Below are positions 18,718 through 27,255 of a stretch of 64,000 bases of DNA, piece by piece. Below the pieces are notes generated by a model. It ran no database searches. It saw only the letters and a list, made by a program, of their open reading frames with translations, and was not told where the DNA came from. Source of the stretch: Verrucomicrobiota bacterium (GTDB lineage Bacteria > Verrucomicrobiota > Verrucomicrobiia > Chthoniobacterales > Terrimicrobiaceae); contig JAFKMU010000056.1 of NCBI GenBank assembly GCA_017305195.1, forward strand, positions 26,206-90,205. The letters run 5' to 3'. Each line of letters starts with the position of its first letter. The first letter of the stretch is position 1. Both the position numbers and the translations under genes were made by a program.

Positions 18718-20190
18718 TTAGGCTTTGCGGGCCGACGAGCGCCGTACCACGAAGACAGCAAACATCGCGCCAAACAGAGCCAGCGCCCAGGTGTTCGGCT
18801 CCGGCACGACCGTCAGGTCTCCGCTGGCCTGGTCGAAGGTAAAGGTCTGGCCGCTGCCATTGGTGTCGGTGGACGTCCAGAGCGAGGTGCCGTCGTAGGA
18901 AAACGTTCCCGCGTACACGCCGCCGCTGAAGGCCACCAGATCGAGGGCGCCCGAATTGCTGGCGAAGTCGAAGATGTTATACGTGCCGTTCAGCAGAGCC
19001 GCTCCGATGGAAAGCGTCAGCGTGCCGTCGTAAACCAGGGCTCCGCCGACATTGATGCCGTCGAAGTTCGTTCCGCGCGCTCCCGCGGACAGCTCGATCG
19101 TCGTCTGGGTGGTGTTGGCCAGGGTCAGGTTGTTGGCAAAGCTCAGGATGCCCGGCGAGCTGCCCGGCTGCAGCGAGCCGTTCACGATGGAGTTGCCCTT
19201 GACCGTTCCCGCTCCCTTGAGGAGCTGAGTCGCGGTGAAGGTATAGACTCCGCCATTGACTCCGGAGACATCGAGCGTCGCTCCGCTCTGCACATCAACA
19301 CTCGTGCTGCTGGAGATGACGGCGGCTCCGGAGAGCAGGAGCGTTCCCTGGGAGACTGTTGTGGCTCCGGTGTAGGTATTGCCGCTGCCGCTAAAGGTCT
19401 GGGTTCCCGTGCCCACCTTCGTGATCGCGATGGTGCCGGTGATTTTTCCCGCGTAGGTGGAGTCCGTATTCAGGGCTCCGATCGAGGCTGTCGGCAAAGT
19501 GCTGCCCGCCGTGCGAAGGATTGCATTTGTGACCCCGGAGAGCGCGCCGATGCTGACGGCCGTGTTGGAGGACAGCGCCAGGACGGCCGTGTTGGAATTG
19601 AGATTCCACGTTGCCGCGGCGCTGTTGGCGCTGAGGAATACCGCCCCGGTGTCAACTCGGACTGTTCCCGAGAGGCCGCTGAGATCAGCATCCGCTCCAA
19701 TCGAGAGCCCTGAGCTTCCCGTCTTGATGAAGCCTGAGGTGCCAACGAGAGTCGATCGGATTGTGCCGCCATTGGCCGCGTTTACGGTGATCGTCGGGTC
19801 CGTGCCAGCCAGCGTGATCGTGCCGCCCAAGGTCTGGTAATAGGCCCCGGAAGTCACGGTCGCAAATGTGATCCCGTTGGTCGTCACGTTGCCCGTTGTA
19901 ATTGTCATGATGCCTCCGCCTCCGCCTGCGCCGAAGACCGCCACGTCCGTATTCTGATTAGGCCACTGGACATCGCTCGTCCCGTTCCAGAAGTTGGCGA
20001 GCGTGGTGTTCCAGGTGCCGGATCCATCCTGGACCCCGGCGGACCCGGTGTTGGCATCGAAGGTATAGCTGGCGGCGCGAGCGGTCGTGAGGGCGCTGCC
20101 GCAAAATCCGGCGATGAGAAGGGCGGCCATTCCCTGCCTCAGAGTCCAGGTGGCGGCGCTGTTTATAGTGAGAGTCGCGATGTGATTCAT
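18718..20190 (-). CDS. PEP-CTERM protein with autotransporter-associated repeats, second copy
   Basis: This 490-residue exported protein has a signal peptide ending around ALTTARA and then Gly/Thr/Ser-rich beta-helix-like sequence. A typical repeat is ITKVGTGTQTFSGSGNTYTG followed by ATTVSQGTLLLSG. The C-terminus reads VVPEPNTWALALFGAMFAVFV and ends in RRSSARKA, a PEP-CTERM sorting tag. I chose the ATG at 20190; the frame opens at 20256 and has another ATG at 20196. It probably leads a two-gene unit with the sialidase-like propeller 18 bases downstream. It faces the three-domain regulator at 20490 across a 299-base region, so that regulator is the obvious candidate controller (inference). Confidence 0.85.
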   Translation of the reverse strand: MNHIATLTINSAATWTLRQGMAALLIAGFCGSALTTARAASYTFDANTGSAGVQDGSGTWNTTLANFWNGTSDVQWPNQNTDVAVFGAGGGGGIMTITTGNVTTNGITFATVTSGAYYQTLGGTITLAGTDPTITVNAANGGTIRSTLVGTSGFIKTGSSGLSIGADADLSGLSGTVRVDTGAVFLSANSAAATWNLNSNTAVLALSSNTAVSIGALSGVTNAILRTAGSTLPTASIGALNTDSTYAGKITGTIAITKVGTGTQTFSGSGNTYTGATTVSQGTLLLSGAAVISSSTSVDVQSGATLDVSGVNGGVYTFTATQLLKGAGTVKGNSIVNGSLQPGSSPGILSFANNLTLANTTQTTIELSAGARGTNFDGINVGGALVYDGTLTLSIGAALLNGTYNIFDFASNSGALDLVAFSGGVYAGTFSYDGTSLWTSTDTNGSGQTFTFDQASGDLTVVPEPNTWALALFGAMFAVFVVRRSSARKA

Positions 20191-20283
20191 GATCATTTCG
20201 GGGGTGGAGGTGGTTGAAGCGTGAATAATTCCTTCCACCTCCTCCCGGAACGGCAAACCCGTGAACCCCGGCTAAACACATGC

Positions 20284-20300
20284 CGGTTTTTTAAAAATTT
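20284..20300. promoter_or_regulatory. T-run/A-run palindromic element
   Basis: CGGTTTTTTAAAAATTT lies 94 bases upstream of the PEP-CTERM start at 20190. It resembles the near-perfect palindrome at 24288-24304 and the site abutting the regulator start at 20472-20487. These CG-T6-A runs look like operators for a LacI/GntR-type protein. The function is inferred. Confidence 0.35.
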
Positions 20301-20471
20301 CAGACAATCCCTTGCGCGGACCTTAACCTGCTAACACCCTGTGCCGAGGCCTTTGCGGGCTGGAGTCGACGCTCGATGCGCTCAAGGGATCGCGGAAGCC
20401 TGGTGACGAGACAGTCCGCTCTATTAACGTTCGCCGCCCTAGCGATCTCGTGTCTTGCAAATGCTCATCAT

Positions 20472-20487
20472 AATATTTAAAAAATCG
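20472..20487. promoter_or_regulatory. T-run/A-run element next to the regulator start
   Basis: On the minus strand this reads CGATTTTTTAAATATT. It ends two bases before the ATG of the regulator at 20490. A repressor bound here would block translation initiation or late transcription, which suggests autoregulation (inference). Confidence 0.35.
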
Positions 20488-20489
20488 GG

Positions 20490-22355
20490 ATGAGTTGCGG
20501 CCACGATGTCAAGGAGGCTGAGGATCTTTTGCGTGAATGGCTGGGAGCGTGTGGTCTGCCCACGGGTTCTCGTCTTCCCTCGGTTCGTATCCTTAGCGCC
20601 CAGCTTGGCATGCGGTATTATGCGCTGAACCGCGCGATGACCAATCTCGCCCTCCAGGGCGTCGTCGACCGGCAGGGATACAAGCTCTTCGTCGCGGGAA
20701 AGAGAGCGCCGGAGAAAAGCCTTTTCCCGTGCGATGTCGTCGTCGCCCGCCGCTCGATCTATCTCCCGAGCTATCGCAAGGTGGCCAAGGAAATGGGCAT
20801 CCAGGCCACGATCTATCCGTGGGACTCCACCGAGGAACTCGTCGCCATCCTGAAGCGCCTCCTCCACGAACGCTCTCCCGGCGTGGTCTTCGCTCCGCCC
20901 TCCGAGGCCTACTCTGCCGCGTGGGAGACGGTCGCCTCCAAGCTCGCGGACCAGGACATTCCCGTCGTGTGCGTGGGCCATCGCGTGCGCAACATCTCCT
21001 CGGTCATTGGCGACGACGATCAGGCTCTCGAGGTGATCTTTCGCCAGATGACGGATCTCGGGCACACCGACATGGCGCTCATGGCCCTGTCGCCTCGTAC
21101 CTCGGCCTCCATCGGCGTGCTCTCCCAGTGGCGCTGGCTGTGCCGCAAGTATCGCTTCACCTCTTCGGAGGATCGCTTCATCCCCGGCTCGGGCATCAAA
21201 CTCATGCCTGAGGAAATCCAGAAGCTCGCCCGCCAGCTCAAGGGCGACTGGAAGGACTGCACCGCGCTCGTCGTTTACACGGACAAGGAATACCCCATCC
21301 AGCATTTCCTCGATGAGCTTTCCCGCAACGGAGTGAAGGTTCCCTCGCAGCTCTCCGTGGTCTTTCTCGGCGACTTCAAGGCCCTGCATGTCTCGACTCC
21401 CTCGGTCAGCTCGACCGCCATTGATGTCACCCTTCTGCACGAGACGGTCTACTTTCTCCTGCGCCGCGCCCAGGCGCTCAAGGCCCAGACAGGTGTATTG
21501 CCACGTCCCTCAGTCATGCGACTGGAGCAGGAGCTGGTCCTGCGGGAGTCCACCACCTTCGCACCCGGCTCCCGTGCGACGCTTTCCAAGAACGCCCTGG
21601 CCGCCCGGTCCAGCGATACCCGGGGATTCGATCCCGGCCTGGAGGCGGATGTGGAGATGGCATGGCTGCGACCCTACGACAGCTGCGCGCGCGTGCCTGA
21701 GAGCCGATTTTCCACGATCGATATCAGCGATTTTGTCAACCGTCCCATCAATTTCCGTCGCGGCTGGTTTGGTGACGTGCCGCTACGGAACCTGAAGCCG
21801 GGTCGGCACACCATTCACGGTATCCCTTTTGAGGTCATGGGCGGGAATAACCGCAAGGATTGCGGCGTGATCGTTCTCCAGTCGCTGGTCAACTCCGTGG
21901 GCAAGGCTCGCAAGCTTCCCAGCAAGGTCACCTGCCGCATCGACCAGCCCGCCCGCGCCATCTACATCCTGCACGCCTGCGGCTACTCCAAATTCTTGAA
22001 CCGTTTTGCCGTTTACTCGTTTTACAACGGCAGGAAGAAGGTGGGCGAGGTGCCCATCATTTCGCTCGGGAAGCCGCCGCCGGAGATCACTCCGGGCGAG
22101 ATGAAACAGGCTTTGCAGACAGCCAACATCCAGGACTGGTGGCCGGATTACCCACACTTCGACTTTCCGCACTCGCGCTTTGCGCCGATGCTGGAGGACG
22201 GCTCGGCGGATGCGATCCGACGACATGTCTTTCTCTACACGCTCGAGTGGATCAATCCATCGCCGGATGGCGCGATCACCCATATCGAGGTGACCGCCGA
22301 TGCCGCCCAGTCGACTACGCTGGGCATCCTGGGCGTGTCCGTGCTCAAGCCGTGA
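20490..22355 (+). CDS. Three-domain regulator: GntR HTH, LacI-like sensor, C-terminal jelly-roll
   Basis: The 621-residue product has three parts. Residues 1-72 are a GntR-type winged helix (GSRLPSVRILSAQLGM, wing ending RQGYKLFVAG). Residues about 80-355 are a LacI/periplasmic-binding sensor (GVVFAPPS, DQDIPVVCVGH, DDQALEVIFRQM, LSVVFLGDFKAL). Residues about 400-621 are a beta-sandwich of the type attached to secreted glycosidases: IDISDFVN, PGRHTIHGIPFEV, CGVIVLQS, AIYILHACGY, IQDWWPDYPHF and WINPSPDGAITHIEV. There is no signal peptide or membrane helix, so it is cytoplasmic. A typical GntR/LacI hybrid is about 350-400 residues, so this is some 230 longer. It is divergent from the PEP-CTERM gene and related to the partial regulator at 1-488. 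The third domain may sense oligosaccharide. Confidence 0.85.
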   Translation: MSCGHDVKEAEDLLREWLGACGLPTGSRLPSVRILSAQLGMRYYALNRAMTNLALQGVVDRQGYKLFVAGKRAPEKSLFPCDVVVARRSIYLPSYRKVAKEMGIQATIYPWDSTEELVAILKRLLHERSPGVVFAPPSEAYSAAWETVASKLADQDIPVVCVGHRVRNISSVIGDDDQALEVIFRQMTDLGHTDMALMALSPRTSASIGVLSQWRWLCRKYRFTSSEDRFIPGSGIKLMPEEIQKLARQLKGDWKDCTALVVYTDKEYPIQHFLDELSRNGVKVPSQLSVVFLGDFKALHVSTPSVSSTAIDVTLLHETVYFLLRRAQALKAQTGVLPRPSVMRLEQELVLRESTTFAPGSRATLSKNALAARSSDTRGFDPGLEADVEMAWLRPYDSCARVPESRFSTIDISDFVNRPINFRRGWFGDVPLRNLKPGRHTIHGIPFEVMGGNNRKDCGVIVLQSLVNSVGKARKLPSKVTCRIDQPARAIYILHACGYSKFLNRFAVYSFYNGRKKVGEVPIISLGKPPPEITPGEMKQALQTANIQDWWPDYPHFDFPHSRFAPMLEDGSADAIRRHVFLYTLEWINPSPDGAITHIEVTADAAQSTTLGILGVSVLKP

Positions 22356-22388
22356 GCCGGGCGCGCTAGGGCGGTATAAATACCAATG

Positions 22389-22416
22389 CTGTCGCCGGCA
22401 GCGGCGGCAGATTTTT
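22389..22416 (+). terminator. Rho-independent terminator after the three-domain regulator
   Basis: A 9-bp stem with one G-T wobble (CTGTCGCCG with CGGCGGCAG) and a 4-base loop is followed by ATTTTT. It lies between the convergent regulator (stop 22355) and lyase (stop 22427). Confidence 0.75.
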
Positions 22417-22426
22417 GAAGTCTGCT

Positions 22427-23389
22427 TTAGTGCATCAGGTCCGTCACCGCGGCATCGTCCGCCGCAGGGTACGGGTTGGAAACCGTCACCCCGAGCTCCT
22501 CGAGGAGTTCATGCAGGCGGGCGCGATCCACGTCGTAAAAACGGTGAAACGGCTCCGACATGAAGTCGTCACAGATGCCGAGCAGGCTCAGGCTGCACTT
22601 CAGCCCCTTGATGAAAGACGAGCCGTATTTGCCGACGCGATAGATGGTTGAGGAAATACGCATCACGCGATGATGCAGGTCGAGGACGCGCTCGATATCC
22701 CGCCACCGGGCTGCCTCGTAGAGATCGACATAGAGCTGCGGGCACAGGTTGGCCCCGCCGCAGATGCCGCCATGCCCGCCGAAGAGGACCGACTCGGCCA
22801 GCAGCTCCTCCGGACCCATCAGCACCGACCATTCCGGGCGCAGGGCGAGCGAGGAGAGCACCTGATGGAAATAGGTCATGTTTCCCGAGCTGTCCTTGAA
22901 GCCGATGATATTCTCCACCTCCATGAGCCTTTGCAGGCTGCTCAGCTCAAACATCGTCTTGGTGTGAGTCGGCATGTTGTAAAGCAGCAGCGGCAGGGGC
23001 AGTTCCGGGGCGAGCCGCTCGATGTACTCGACCAGCTCGGTCTGGCTGTTGGGAAAGTAGTAGGGAGGAGCGAGCACCACGGCGGACGCGCCGGAGTTCG
23101 CCGCGAGGCGCGACATTTCCTTGGCCTCGACGATGGCCGTGTCGGTGATGCCGACCAGTACTGGGACACGATCCCGCACCTGGCGGCAGGTGCGCTGGAT
23201 CAGCTCCTTGCGGAGGTTGTGATCGAGGCTGGGGGCCTCCCCGGTCGTTCCGAGGATGAAGAGCCCGTGGACTCCGCCGGAGAGCACGTGTTCGATCAGC
23301 CGCTCCAACCCCGCGATATCGAGTTTGTCCGGTGCGGAGAGCGGGGTGACGAGAGGCGGGAAGATGCCTTGGAAATGAGGAAGCGCCAT
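22427..23389 (-). CDS. DapA/NanA-family aldolase (class I, Schiff-base lysine)
   Basis: This 320-residue cytoplasmic protein belongs to the dihydrodipicolinate synthase/N-acetylneuraminate lyase superfamily. It has the pyruvate-binding GTTGE motif at 47-51, the catalytic Tyr137 in YNMP and the Schiff-base Lys165 in GFKDSSGN. The length is close to the family norm of about 300. The family includes DapA, sialic acid lyase and 2-keto-3-deoxy-sugar aldolases, which cleave or form keto-acids via pyruvate. In a sugar-acid and acetylesterase context a catabolic aldolase is more likely than lysine biosynthesis, but sequence reading cannot fix the substrate. It starts 5 bases after the stop of the GDSL hydrolase and is almost certainly co-transcribed with it. 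Confidence 0.88.
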   Translation of the reverse strand: MALPHFQGIFPPLVTPLSAPDKLDIAGLERLIEHVLSGGVHGLFILGTTGEAPSLDHNLRKELIQRTCRQVRDRVPVLVGITDTAIVEAKEMSRLAANSGASAVVLAPPYYFPNSQTELVEYIERLAPELPLPLLLYNMPTHTKTMFELSSLQRLMEVENIIGFKDSSGNMTYFHQVLSSLALRPEWSVLMGPEELLAESVLFGGHGGICGGANLCPQLYVDLYEAARWRDIERVLDLHHRVMRISSTIYRVGKYGSSFIKGLKCSLSLLGICDDFMSEPFHRFYDVDRARLHELLEELGVTVSNPYPAADDAAVTDLMH

Positions 23390-23394
23390 GGTGT

Positions 23395-24174
23395 TCAGGA
23401 ATTTTTCAGCATCTCCTGCAGCACGGGATACAGCGCCTTGTCCATGGTCGTGTAGCCTTGTTCCAGCAGATGGAGTTGATCGGGTTTGTAGTTCTCGATG
23501 ATCAGCTTTCCGTCCGGCGTGGCGAAAAGGGCCGTCAGGTCGAGAAACCGCACCTTGCCGCTCTGCAGCTTCGGGAGCAGGGCGTTGACTTTCTCGACTT
23601 CCGGATTCAGCGATGGATTTCCGACCGGCAGCACGCTCAGGAGGAGGATTTTTGTTTGCGGGAGCTTCGCTTCGATTTGTCCCACGACGTCCGAGATACC
23701 CTTGGCGATTTCCTCCGCCGTGGCGGTACGGGAATTGACGTTGTTGACCCCAATCATGAGCACCACCACCTTGGGCTGCACCCCGTTGAGCGCTCCATGT
23801 TCGATCCGCCAGAGAGTCTGGCGCGTTGTGTCGCCGCCGATGCCGATATCCAGGGCATGCAGCGGTTCATAATGCGCGTCCCAGATGGGGCGGCCCTGCT
23901 GCATCCAGTTCTTTGTGATCGAGTCGCCGAGGAACAGCACATCCCAGCCGCCTGCCTTGGTTTTTTCCACGAAGCCCCAGTGAGTCCGCTGCCAGTCCGC
24001 CGGATAGTCCGGCCAGAAGCCCCACGCCGGTTCCCACGGTTTTCCCGCTGGAGCGGGTCCCGTGGTCATCGCGGTACTGGTTGGCTCGGGATTCTCTGCC
24101 AGGAGCGGGAGAGTTGCGAGGATCGCTCCGAACAAAATGAGGAGCGGCTTGGAGAGGGGGCTGGGCAGAGGCAT
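23395..24174 (-). CDS. Exported GDSL/SGNH hydrolase (PAF-acetylhydrolase-like)
   Basis: The 259-residue product has a signal peptide (LLILFGAILATLPLLA). It carries the SGNH blocks: FLGDSITKNW (nucleophile Ser), IGGDTTRQTLWRI (Gly), MIGVNNVNS (Asn) and DQLHLLEQGY (Asp-His). This is the pattern of platelet-activating-factor-acetylhydrolase-like esterases, which in polysaccharide loci usually remove acetyl groups. I chose the ATG at 24174; the frame also opens at an in-frame TTG three codons upstream. It is the first gene of a two-gene minus unit with the DapA-family aldolase. A T/A-run palindrome at 24288-24304 lies about 115 bases upstream, where a promoter or operator would be expected. Confidence 0.87.
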   Translation of the reverse strand: MPLPSPLSKPLLILFGAILATLPLLAENPEPTSTAMTTGPAPAGKPWEPAWGFWPDYPADWQRTHWGFVEKTKAGGWDVLFLGDSITKNWMQQGRPIWDAHYEPLHALDIGIGGDTTRQTLWRIEHGALNGVQPKVVVLMIGVNNVNSRTATAEEIAKGISDVVGQIEAKLPQTKILLLSVLPVGNPSLNPEVEKVNALLPKLQSGKVRFLDLTALFATPDGKLIIENYKPDQLHLLEQGYTTMDKALYPVLQEMLKNS

Positions 24175-24287
24175 GATTTTCAAAATCTCGGACGCGACTC
24201 GCTTGAGGACGCGTCTCTGCTGCCTGACCTAGCGCGAATGCCTGTTCGATGGATAATGCAATCTTTCCGCGCCAAAAACTATACACA

Positions 24288-24304
24288 CGTTTTTTTAAAA
24301 AACG
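24288..24304. promoter_or_regulatory. Near-perfect palindrome of T7/A6 flanked by CG
   Basis: CGTTTTTTTAAAAAACG is symmetric apart from one extra T. It lies between the XylR-like stop at 24353 and the GDSL start at 24174, and resembles the elements at 20284 and 20472. It could be an operator of the GDSL/aldolase unit; as a terminator it lacks a GC-rich stem. Confidence 0.4.
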
Positions 24305-24352
24305 CCCCCCGCTCGTTTTACGCCTTGGGAGAGAGAGACCCCGCCGCCTGTT

Positions 24353-25510
24353 TCAGAACCTCCGGTAATCCGACGGGCTGCGGCCTCGGTGCTGGCGAAA
24401 GGTCCGGTAAAATCGCCGGGGATTCTCGAATCCCGCCCGGGCGGCGATTTCGGAAATGGTCAGGTCGGTCTGCGAGAGGAGCTGCTCGGCGAAGCGCACT
24501 CGCGACGTCTGGATCTCCGCGTGAATCGTCGAGTCGAGCTTGTCCTTGAACAAGCGCTCCACGGAGCGGCGCGAGCGTTTGAGGAATCCGCACACGGCAG
24601 AGATGTCGAGCGTGCTCTTCCCGGCATTCTCCTGGATAAATCGCAGGGCATCCTGGAGGGCGGGATCGAGCGTGGACCGAAAGCCTGTCGATTCCCTCGC
24701 GACGACTCCGCCGGGATCGAGGGAAACCGGGCCGGCCGCAGGTCGCGCACCCCGCATGAGCCGGTCCAGGGTCTCCGCCGCCTGCCGCCCGATCGCATGA
24801 GCCGGGATATCCACGCTGGAAAGCGGCGGCGACGTGAGGCGGCATTCGTGGGGGTCGTTGTCCACGCCGAGGATCGCGACATCCGCCGGCACCCGGAGCC
24901 CGGAGAGACGGCAGATCTGGCAGAGCGTGCGCGCCGGGATGTCGTTCGAGGCCAGCACGGCGACGGGCTTGGGCAACTGCCGCAGCCATTGGGCGGCGCG
25001 CTTCTCCATGGCCGACCAGTCCTCGGTGATCGGCGTGCGCGGCAGGAACCGGGCGTGGCAGCTCGTGAGGGAAAATCCCTTTGCCGCTAGCGCCTGGCGG
25101 AACCCCTCCTCCCGCCTCCGCGAGAAGGCAGCCGCCTTGCTGCCAAAATAGCCGAATGACCTATACCCGAGGGAAAGGAAATACCGGGCCGCCTCCTGCC
25201 CGACCTTCTCATGGTTCACATCGACCACCGGGATTTTGACATCATCCAGGGTATGCGTGATGGAGACGACGTGACCCGGCAGGCCGAGGAGCCGCTCCGC
25301 CAGGGCGCGGTCGGAGAGGTGAACGATGATTCCATGCGGCTTCCAGCGCTTCAGCAGGGGAAAGACCCGCGCGTCGGGCGGCGCTTCGTGGTAGATCCAT
25401 TCCGGGCGGCTTTCCTCGGCGTAGGAAAGGATTCCCGACAGCACATCCCGGCAATACCCGAGATCCTGCCCGAGCAGCAGTGCGACGCGGAATGTCGGGA
25501 TACGGCCCAT
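24353..25510 (-). CDS. XylR-like regulator (LacI-type sensor plus AraC HTH)
   Basis: This 385-residue protein combines an N-terminal periplasmic-binding-like sugar sensor ([54 protein letters not shown]) with a C-terminal AraC double helix-turn-helix from about residue 285 ([40 protein letters not shown]). This is the architecture of E. coli XylR, the xylose activator. The frame opens at 25555, but I prefer the ATG at 25510: it aligns with the XylR N-terminus and leaves 55 bases, including an inverted repeat, before the divergent kinase. The divergent FGGY kinase is its likely target, so the effector is probably a pentose or pentulose (inference). Confidence 0.85.
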   Translation of the reverse strand: MGRIPTFRVALLLGQDLGYCRDVLSGILSYAEESRPEWIYHEAPPDARVFPLLKRWKPHGIIVHLSDRALAERLLGLPGHVVSITHTLDDVKIPVVDVNHEKVGQEAARYFLSLGYRSFGYFGSKAAAFSRRREEGFRQALAAKGFSLTSCHARFLPRTPITEDWSAMEKRAAQWLRQLPKPVAVLASNDIPARTLCQICRLSGLRVPADVAILGVDNDPHECRLTSPPLSSVDIPAHAIGRQAAETLDRLMRGARPAAGPVSLDPGGVVARESTGFRSTLDPALQDALRFIQENAGKSTLDISAVCGFLKRSRRSVERLFKDKLDSTIHAEIQTSRVRFAEQLLSQTDLTISEIAARAGFENPRRFYRTFRQHRGRSPSDYRRF

Positions 25511-25524
25511 AAATGTCGCAAAAT

Positions 25525-25539
25525 GGTATTTCAGATACC
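25525..25539. promoter_or_regulatory. Inverted repeat between XylR-like regulator and kinase
   Basis: GGTAT-ttcag-ATACC is a 5-bp-arm inverted repeat centred in the 55-base divergent region. It is a candidate operator for the XylR-like protein and supports the downstream start codon of that gene. Confidence 0.45.
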
Positions 25540-25565
25540 GGGAGTCTTCCATCAAAATCCCGGCA

Positions 25566-27224
25566 ATGAGTTATCTCCTCGGCATCGATGTCGGCACGGG
25601 AAGCGCCCGGGCTGGATTGTTCACCACGGAAGGGGCGCTGGTCGCTCATCATAGCCGGGAGATTCGGATCTGGAGGCCGGAGCCGGGATTCGTCGAGCAA
25701 TCCTCGGAAAACATCTGGGCGGCCATCTGTGAATGCGTCCGCGAGGCTGTCCGCAAAGCCGGAGTCCGGCCCGGAGAGATCATCGGCCTGGGGTTTGACG
25801 CCACCTGCTCCCTCGTCGCCGTGGATGCCGCTGGCGAGCCTGTTTCCGTCGCGCGCGATGGAGAGGCTGCGCGCAACGTCATCGTCTGGATGGATCATCG
25901 CGCCCTGGCGGAAACCGAGGAGGTCAACAGCCTGCGCGGCCATCCGGTTTACGATTACGTCGGCGGCAGGATCTCTCCCGAGATGCAGACTCCGAAGCTT
26001 CTCTGGCTGAAGCGCCACCTCCCGGGGACCTGGAAACGCACGGCGCATTTCTTTGACCTGCCGGATTACCTCACCTACCGGGCCACGGGCGTCACGACTC
26101 GCTCGATCTGCTCGATGACGTGCAAGTGGACCTACCTTGCCCATGAAAAGGCCGGGGGACGCAGCGGCTGGAGCGAGACATTCTTTGAGGGCGTCGGGCT
26201 CGGCGACCTCGTGGCTGAGGGATATGCCCGCATCGGCGCCGACGTTCAGCCCATGGGATCGCCCATCGACGGCGGGCTCAGCGAGCGGGCGGCGGCGGAG
26301 CTGGGACTGGTGCCGGGAACTCCGGTCGGTGTTTCCATCATCGACGCCCATGCCGGAGGCATTGGCACGATCGGGATGAAGCTGCCGGGAGCAGGTGATA
26401 CGGATTTCGATACCCGCCTGGCCCTCATCGGCGGGACCTCTTCGTGCCACATGGCCGTGTCGCGATCCGGACGGCAGATTCCCGGCGTCTGGGGGCCGTA
26501 TTGGTCATCCATGGTGCCGGGCTTCTGGCTCAACGAAGGCGGCCAGTCGGCCACAGGCGCCTTGGTCGATCACGTGATCTCAAACCACGGCGCCGCTGCG
26601 GAAGCCCGGGAGATGGCGAAGACTCAGGGAATCTCCATCTATGAGCTGCTCAACGCCCGGTTGGACGAACTCGCGGAGAATGCCGAGGTGGCTGGCCTGA
26701 CGCGCGAACTCCACGTCTGCCCGTATTTCCACGGAAACCGATCCCCTCGCGCCAATCCGAGCCTCGTCGGGATGATCTCCGGGTTGCATCTCTCCGCCGG
26801 TATTGACGATCTCGCGCGGCTTTACCTCGCGACCATCCAGGCCATCGCCTACGGCACGCGCCACATCATCGAGGCGATGAACTCCGCGGGCTATCGGATC
26901 GACACGCTTATCTGTTGCGGAGGAGGCACGAAGAATCCCGTCTTCCTCCAGCAGCACGCGGACGCGACGGGCTGCCGCATCGTCCTTCCTCAGGAGCCCG
27001 AGGCCGTCCTGCTCGGGGCCGCCATGCTGGGAGCCGTCGCCGCAGGCCAGGCCGGGACCATCGAGGAGGCCATGGCATCAATGTCAGCTCCGGGGCGCAT
27101 CATTGAGCCGAGCCGCCAGGTCAAGCCATACCACGATGCCAAATACCGCGTCTTCCATCGGCTGTATGAAGATCAGATGGCCTATCGCGCCTTGATGGAC
27201 GGAGCGAGTCCCGAGCCCAGCTAG
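25566..27224 (+). CDS. FGGY-family pentulose kinase (D-ribulokinase type)
   Basis: This is a 552-residue cytoplasmic sugar kinase. It begins [17 protein letters not shown] (ATP-phosphate loop 1) and continues with [23 protein letters not shown] and [19 protein letters not shown]. It then has [20 protein letters not shown] and [13 protein letters not shown]. The C-terminal ATPase lobe carries the [17 protein letters not shown] signature. This run of motifs matches the FGGY D-ribulokinase branch, shared with the human FGGY protein, better than AraB or XylB. The reaction would be ATP-dependent phosphorylation of a ketopentose. It is transcribed divergently from the XylR-like regulator, so a regulator-kinase pair for a pentulose is a strong contextual reading. 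Confidence 0.88.
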   Translation: MSYLLGIDVGTGSARAGLFTTEGALVAHHSREIRIWRPEPGFVEQSSENIWAAICECVREAVRKAGVRPGEIIGLGFDATCSLVAVDAAGEPVSVARDGEAARNVIVWMDHRALAETEEVNSLRGHPVYDYVGGRISPEMQTPKLLWLKRHLPGTWKRTAHFFDLPDYLTYRATGVTTRSICSMTCKWTYLAHEKAGGRSGWSETFFEGVGLGDLVAEGYARIGADVQPMGSPIDGGLSERAAAELGLVPGTPVGVSIIDAHAGGIGTIGMKLPGAGDTDFDTRLALIGGTSSCHMAVSRSGRQIPGVWGPYWSSMVPGFWLNEGGQSATGALVDHVISNHGAAAEAREMAKTQGISIYELLNARLDELAENAEVAGLTRELHVCPYFHGNRSPRANPSLVGMISGLHLSAGIDDLARLYLATIQAIAYGTRHIIEAMNSAGYRIDTLICCGGGTKNPVFLQQHADATGCRIVLPQEPEAVLLGAAMLGAVAAGQAGTIEEAMASMSAPGRIIEPSRQVKPYHDAKYRVFHRLYEDQMAYRALMDGASPEPS

Positions 27225-27255
27225 AGCGGATGAGCCGACGGCAGCATGCCCCCGG

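Noticed and set aside
9514..24174. Sialic acid catabolic locus (sialidase-like, sialate esterase, NanA-like)
   Set aside because: No NanE, NanK or sialic acid transporter is present, and the wider context is plant polysaccharide. The family names alone do not justify it.
24288..24304. Terminator for the XylR-like gene
   Set aside because: The stem is almost only A-T, so it would be unstable; operator-like use is more plausible.
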